Source: Candidatus Brevundimonas colombiensis (lineage in GTDB: Bacteria; Pseudomonadota; Alphaproteobacteria; Caulobacterales; Caulobacteraceae). Taken from it: 64,000 bases of DNA. Under the pieces are notes generated by a model. The model worked only from the letters and a program-made list of their open reading frames with translations. It was not told the origin of the DNA and made no database searches. This document shows, piece by piece, positions 60,471 to 64,000 of the stretch. Position numbers and translations under genes: made by a program. Positions within the stretch are counted from its first letter, which is position 1. Every line of letters begins with the position of its first letter. The stretch covers positions 2,418,001 to 2,482,000 of the forward strand of contig CP119326.1 of assembly GCA_029202665.1 (NCBI GenBank), in the 5' to 3' direction.

Positions 60471-60605
60471 CCCTGATCTCCTGCGGCGTCAGCGCCGTTA
60501 ACTCAATCCGACTCGATCTTCCGTCAAGAGCGGGGCATACCGCCACGGTCGCGATTTGGTCATGGTCGAGCGCGACAGCATATCCGGGTCAGCGTCGGGC
60601 GTCGA

Positions 60606-61706
60606 ATGAACCGTTTCGGAAATCCAGATCGCAATCGCGCGGTGGCCGTGTGGCTGTTCGCCACGGCGGCCATCGTGTTCCTGATGGTCGTCGTCGGCGG
60701 CATCACGCGCCTGACGGGTTCGGGCCTGTCGATCACCGAATGGAAGCCTATCATGGGCGCGATCCCGCCGCTGAACGACGCCCAGTGGAACGAGGCGTTC
60801 GACAAGTACAAGCAGATTCCCCAGTACGCCCAGATCAACGCCGGGATGAGCCTGGGGGAGTTTCAGGGCATCTTCTGGTGGGAGTGGCTGCATCGGCTGA
60901 TCGGGCGGCTGGTCGGCGGGGTGTTCGCCCTGCCGCTGGCCTTCTTCCTGCTATGCCGTGTCGCGCCGCCGCGCTCTGTGTTTCGCCTGTGGGCCATGCC
61001 GGATCGGCTGATCTGGCGTTGCGTGGTGCTGTTGGCGCTGGGCGGGCTGCAGGGGCTGATCGGGTGGTGGATGGTGTCTAGCGGCCTGTCCGAGCGGGTC
61101 AGCGTGGCGCCCGAGCGACTGGCCACGCATCTGGGCCTGGCCTTCGTCCTGTTCGCCGCCCTGATCTGGACCGGGCTGGAAGCCTGGAACGGAGAAGATC
61201 ACGGTCGTCCGCCCGTCGGCTGGGCGCGAGGCGCGGGTCTGTTGCTGGGGCTGGTCTTCCTGCAATGCCTCTTGGGCGCGCTCGTCGCAGGGGGGCATGC
61301 CGGGCTTGTCTATACCGACTGGCCTCTGATGAACGGTCAGGTTCTGCCGCCGGCCGACTGGAGCCTGGGGGCGGGCGCCTTTCTGCATGACCAGGCGCTG
61401 ACCCAGTTCAATCACCGGCTGATCGCCTATGGTCTGCTGCTCGCCGTCAGCATCTACGCCTTCCAGGCTTGGCGCTGGCGCGTGGCCGAAGGCATGGGGT
61501 TTGCGGCCTTTACCCTGGCCGGCCTGATCTGGGCCCAGGCTCTGCTTGGCGTCGTCACCCTGATGCATGCCGTGCCGGTCTGGCTGGGCGTGCTGCACCA
61601 GGGCGGCGCCGCCCTGGTGCTGGCGGCGGCGACGGCGAACCTATGGGTGGTGTTGCGCGCTCAGCCCCGCATCTTCATGTCCGGGCCGCGCGCCATGGGC
61701 CGTTGA
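60606..61706 (+). CDS. ctaA: heme A synthase (COX15/CtaA)
   Basis: 366-residue eight-helix membrane enzyme oxidising haem O to haem A for cytochrome oxidase. GGITRLTGSGLSITEWKPIMG is the family signature; the haem-ligand histidines appear in WEWLHRLIGRLVGG, ATHLGLAFVLF, QFNHRLIAYG and VLHQGGAALVL. The COX15 subtype, as in other alphaproteobacteria, lacks the Bacillus cysteine loop. Its last 32 nt overlap the convergent phoX gene. Confidence 0.96.
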   Translation: MNRFGNPDRNRAVAVWLFATAAIVFLMVVVGGITRLTGSGLSITEWKPIMGAIPPLNDAQWNEAFDKYKQIPQYAQINAGMSLGEFQGIFWWEWLHRLIGRLVGGVFALPLAFFLLCRVAPPRSVFRLWAMPDRLIWRCVVLLALGGLQGLIGWWMVSSGLSERVSVAPERLATHLGLAFVLFAALIWTGLEAWNGEDHGRPPVGWARGAGLLLGLVFLQCLLGALVAGGHAGLVYTDWPLMNGQVLPPADWSLGAGAFLHDQALTQFNHRLIAYGLLLAVSIYAFQAWRWRVAEGMGFAAFTLAGLIWAQALLGVVTLMHAVPVWLGVLHQGGAALVLAAATANLWVVLRAQPRIFMSGPRAMGR

Positions 61707-63072
61707 TGGCCAGGGTCATGCCCGGATACTGGATGTTGACGAACAGGGTCGATCCGTCCGGTGAGAAGACCGCCCCGGCGAACTCCGAGTTTCCCTGAAA
61801 CACGTTGCGGCCCAGGGTGTAGATTTTTCCATCCGGCGTGACGCCCTTCAGGTGGTTCTTGATGTCGCTGGAATAGTTGTCCTCGCACACGATCAGGTGG
61901 CCCCAGGGCGCGATCGTGATGTTGTCGCCCATGTTCAGCGTCTTCTCGTTGGTGCTTTCGACAAAGAGCTGAAGACGTCCCGGACGACGCGCCTCGCCCG
62001 CGCGACCTTCGTCGGGCGAGGGGACGTAGCGCAGGATCTGCCCCCTCTGGATCGGCCCGCCCGATGTGGCGGTCAGATAGAGCTCTCCGTCGCCCCACCA
62101 GATGCCTTCGCCCCGTGCCACCAGGGCGGCGCCGTCGACATGTCCACGCTGGCGCAAGTCCGCCTTCGGGCTTTCGACCTCAGCCATGTCGATCCAGTCG
62201 ACATCCAGCCAGTCGCCGACGGACCACAGCCGATCTTGGTGGTTGGTGGTGTCCGCCCCCTTGTGTCCGCGCAGGACCATGGCCTGCAACCGTCCGCCCT
62301 TGACCAGTTCGCCCGGCGCATCAGGAATGAAGCGATAAAACAGGCCGTCCGGCCGATCTTCGGTCAGATAGACGATGCCGGTGCGCGGATCGACGCAGAC
62401 GGCCTCGTGATCGAAACGGCCCATGGCGGTCAGGGGGACGGGATCGACCAGCCCCTCGGCGCGCGCCGGAACTTCGAAGACATAGCCGTGCGCCTTGGTC
62501 ACGTCGGCGTCGGCGGGCGTCTCCTCCGTCTCTTCGCAGGTCAGCCACGATCCCCACGGCGTCTGCCCACCGCAGCAGTTGGTGCTGGTGCCCGCCAGGC
62601 TGAGCTGCTGACGCTCGGTCCTGCCGGTCGACAGGTCATAGATCACCGTCGTCGTGCCGCCGGGCAGGGGCCGACCGTCCTTGTAGGTGTCATAGGCGCG
62701 CGTCGCGTCCAGCAGGCCGATCCGCTGCTGATTATAGCCGCCCGGTCCCCAGTTGCGGTGCGCGGCGGACGATCCCTTCAGTTCATGGTTGCGCACCAGG
62801 GCGACGCGGGTTCCGCCCAGGCCGAAACAGCCCATGCCGTCAAACTGGCCGGGCACCAGCAGGCCGTCGGCCATCGTCTCGCCGCCCTGGGACACGATAC
62901 GATAGGAAAAGCCCTCAGGCAGATCCAGCAGGCCATTCGGGTCTCGCTTCAGCGGGCCATAGGCTTCGACCTCGTTCAGATAGGTCTCCTCGGCCGCCTG
63001 AACGTTGCGGGCGAGGCCCGAAAAGGCGAGGGCGGCGCTGGAGGAGATCAGGCTGCGGCGATGAAGATGCAT
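61675..63072 (-). CDS. PhoX-family (DUF839) phosphatase-like protein with Tat signal
   Basis: 465-residue exported protein. A twin-arginine leader (HRRSLISSSAALAFSGLARNVQA) is followed by a beta-propeller-type PhoX domain: CFGLGGTRVALVRNHE, TSTNCCGGQTPWGSWLTCEE (Ca/Fe ligand region), FDHEAVCVDPRTGIVYLTED and LIVCEDNYSSD. PhoX enzymes are Ca/Fe alkaline phosphatases, but many DUF839 members lack proof of activity. The 3' end overlaps ctaA by 32 nt. Confidence 0.88.
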   Translation of the reverse strand: MHLHRRSLISSSAALAFSGLARNVQAAEETYLNEVEAYGPLKRDPNGLLDLPEGFSYRIVSQGGETMADGLLVPGQFDGMGCFGLGGTRVALVRNHELKGSSAAHRNWGPGGYNQQRIGLLDATRAYDTYKDGRPLPGGTTTVIYDLSTGRTERQQLSLAGTSTNCCGGQTPWGSWLTCEETEETPADADVTKAHGYVFEVPARAEGLVDPVPLTAMGRFDHEAVCVDPRTGIVYLTEDRPDGLFYRFIPDAPGELVKGGRLQAMVLRGHKGADTTNHQDRLWSVGDWLDVDWIDMAEVESPKADLRQRGHVDGAALVARGEGIWWGDGELYLTATSGGPIQRGQILRYVPSPDEGRAGEARRPGRLQLFVESTNEKTLNMGDNITIAPWGHLIVCEDNYSSDIKNHLKGVTPDGKIYTLGRNVFQGNSEFAGAVFSPDGSTLFVNIQYPGMTLAINGPWRAART

Positions 63073-63172
63073 GGGACGCTCCGAAAGGCTTCACGCCCCG
63101 GATGGCTGGGAAACGTCATGGTTTGATGACGAAATCTGTTATTTCGTAACGTTCACGCTGTTCAGTGGAGTG

Positions 63173-63218
63173 GGTATTTTAATACCGCGTTTGAAATAAT
63201 TTGTTAAATCAGTATCTT
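63173..63218. promoter_or_regulatory. AT-rich divergent promoter region of phoX-like gene and rplM
   Basis: A 14-nt palindrome GGTATTTTAATACC lies at 63173-63186. TTGAAA (63191-63196), 16-nt spacer and TATCTT (63213-63218) make a plausible rightward promoter, giving rplM a leader of about 110 nt. A second inverted repeat CGTCAT/ATGACG is at 63114-63131 nearer the phosphatase start. Confidence 0.45.
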
Positions 63219-63334
63219 ATCTCAATTTGGCGCGGGCTTTGCGCATTGACGCGACCGATCGTCTCCGGTATCAGCGCGCCTTCATTCGGTTCCTTCGGGG
63301 GCCGGACCCGATTTTCGTCTCCAGGAACCCCCTC

Positions 63335-63811
63335 ATGCTGAAGAGCACTACGGCTTCGTTGAAGCCGGCCGAGGTCGAGAAGAAGTGGATTCACATCGAC
63401 GCCGAAGGCGTCGTCGTGGGCCGCCTCGCGACCTTCATCGCCAACCGTCTGCGCGGCAAGCACCGCGGCGACTACACCCCCCACGTCGATTGCGGCGACT
63501 ATGTCGTCGTCACCAACGTCGACAAGGTGGTGTTCACCGGCAAGAAGAACACCGACAAGATCTACTATCGCCACACCGGCCACCCCGGCGGCGTCAAGTC
63601 GACGACCCCGGAAAAGGTCCTGGGCGGTCGCTTCCCCGAGCGCGTCCTTGAAAAGGCCGTCGAGCGCATGCTGCCCAAGGAAAGCCCCCTGGCCCGCAAG
63701 CAGATGACGCACCTGCGCCTGTTCGCCGGCAGCCAGCACGAACACGAAGCCCAGCAACCGGAAACGATCGACTTCAAGTCGGCGTCGCCCAAGAACACCC
63801 GGAGCGTCTGA
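63335..63811 (+). CDS. rplM: 50S ribosomal protein L13
   Basis: 158-residue ribosomal protein. WIHIDAEGVVVGRLATFIANRLRGKH, YTPHVDCGDYVVVTNVDKV, YYRHTGHPGGVKSTTPEKVL and AVERMLPKESPLARKQMTHLRLFAG are the family core. It has a 15-residue C-terminal tail beyond the E. coli protein. ATG 63335 matches the family start (MLKSTTASLKPAEVEKKW). rpsI follows after 2 nt, the universal L13-S9 pair. Confidence 0.98.
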   Translation: MLKSTTASLKPAEVEKKWIHIDAEGVVVGRLATFIANRLRGKHRGDYTPHVDCGDYVVVTNVDKVVFTGKKNTDKIYYRHTGHPGGVKSTTPEKVLGGRFPERVLEKAVERMLPKESPLARKQMTHLRLFAGSQHEHEAQQPETIDFKSASPKNTRSV

Positions 63812-63813
63812 GC

Positions 63814-64000
63814 ATGACCGACGTGACCAACACCGAAACCGCGACCGGCTTCGACGCCCTGAAGGGCCTGTCGGCCTCGGCCGAGAACGACGCGCCCGTC
63901 TATGTCCAGAAGCTGGACGCCCAGGGCCGCGCCTATTCGACCGGCAAGCGCAAGAACGCCATCGCCCGCGTGTGGGTGAAGCCCGGCGCCGGCAAGATCA
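63814..64000 (+). CDS. rpsI: 30S ribosomal protein S9 (partial, cut by window end)
   Basis: First 62 residues only. An N-terminal acidic extension (MTDVTNTETATGFDALKGL...) of about 40 residues precedes the S9 core GRAYSTGKRKNAIARVWVKPGAGKI. Such extensions are normal in alphaproteobacteria. The pair with rplM confirms the call. Confidence 0.96.
   Translation, partial: MTDVTNTETATGFDALKGLSASAENDAPVYVQKLDAQGRAYSTGKRKNAIARVWVKPGAGKI

Overview
The window is a GC-rich, gene-dense piece of an alphaproteobacterial chromosome. Gene content and order point to the Caulobacterales, most likely Brevundimonas or a close relative. The evidence is C4-pathway haem synthesis (ALA synthase hemA with hemB), the spoT, lepB-rnc-era-recO-parC, nrdR-rib-nusB-thiL and plsX-fabH-ihfA-merR gene strings, DUF2842, and very frequent 4-nt ATGA/GTGA overlaps. 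No integrase, transposase, phage gene, CRISPR array or rRNA is visible. The window reads as core chromosome with a few accessory genes.

Layout. 1-2915: an AdeRS-like two-component system (kinase cut by the window edge), a Dps-like ferritin and a small secreted protein. 2965-4677: tRNA-Leu(TAG) with a strong terminator, then an APC amino acid permease. 4826-11731: HrpB helicase, a metabolite:H+ symporter, two RNA methyltransferases and a membrane glycosyltransferase. 11849-15019: a TetR gene fused by 4-nt overlaps to a complete metal-chelate ABC importer. 15013-20315: Slt-type transglycosylase, dapA, smpB, a type-5-like uracil-DNA glycosylase coupled to an NYN-domain protein, and folK. 20416-28201: rpoZ, a RelA/SpoT enzyme with an apparent CTG start, LOG protein, pyrE, pdxJ, acpS, lepB, rnc and era. 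28208-34821: a serine hydrolase, an acyl-CoA transferase, a flavodoxin, an NTF2-like protein, recO and a DipZ-like thiol-disulfide protein. 34956-41514: parC, a palindromic intergenic repeat, the N-end-rule aminoacyl-transferase, motB, a beta-hydroxyacid dehydrogenase, a GNAT enzyme and hemB. 41664-46228: a methyltransferase-fold lipoprotein, hemA with a hairpin leader, a small conserved protein, an N-terminal-nucleophile amidase and a beta-barrel. 46229-52372: glyA-nrdR-ribD(reductase only)-ribE-ribBX-ribH-nusB-thiL. 52415-59822: a secreted protein, hppA, bamE, a cytochrome bc1 chaperone, DUF177, plsX, fabH, ihfA and merR. 59882-64000: tRNA-Pro(GGG), two tiny membrane proteins, ctaA, phoX, rplM and the start of rpsI.

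No unmistakable new multi-gene system was found. The observations most worth following are: the glyA-nrdR promoter carrying a near-perfect NrdR box; a riboflavin operon whose RibD has no deaminase domain and whose RibA half has lost its zinc cysteines; a SpoT gene that seems to start at CTG behind an ideal Shine-Dalgarno; a perfect 11-bp inverted repeat in the hemA leader; a methyltransferase-like lipoprotein; the NYN/uracil-glycosylase pair; and several convergent gene pairs that share their stop codons.
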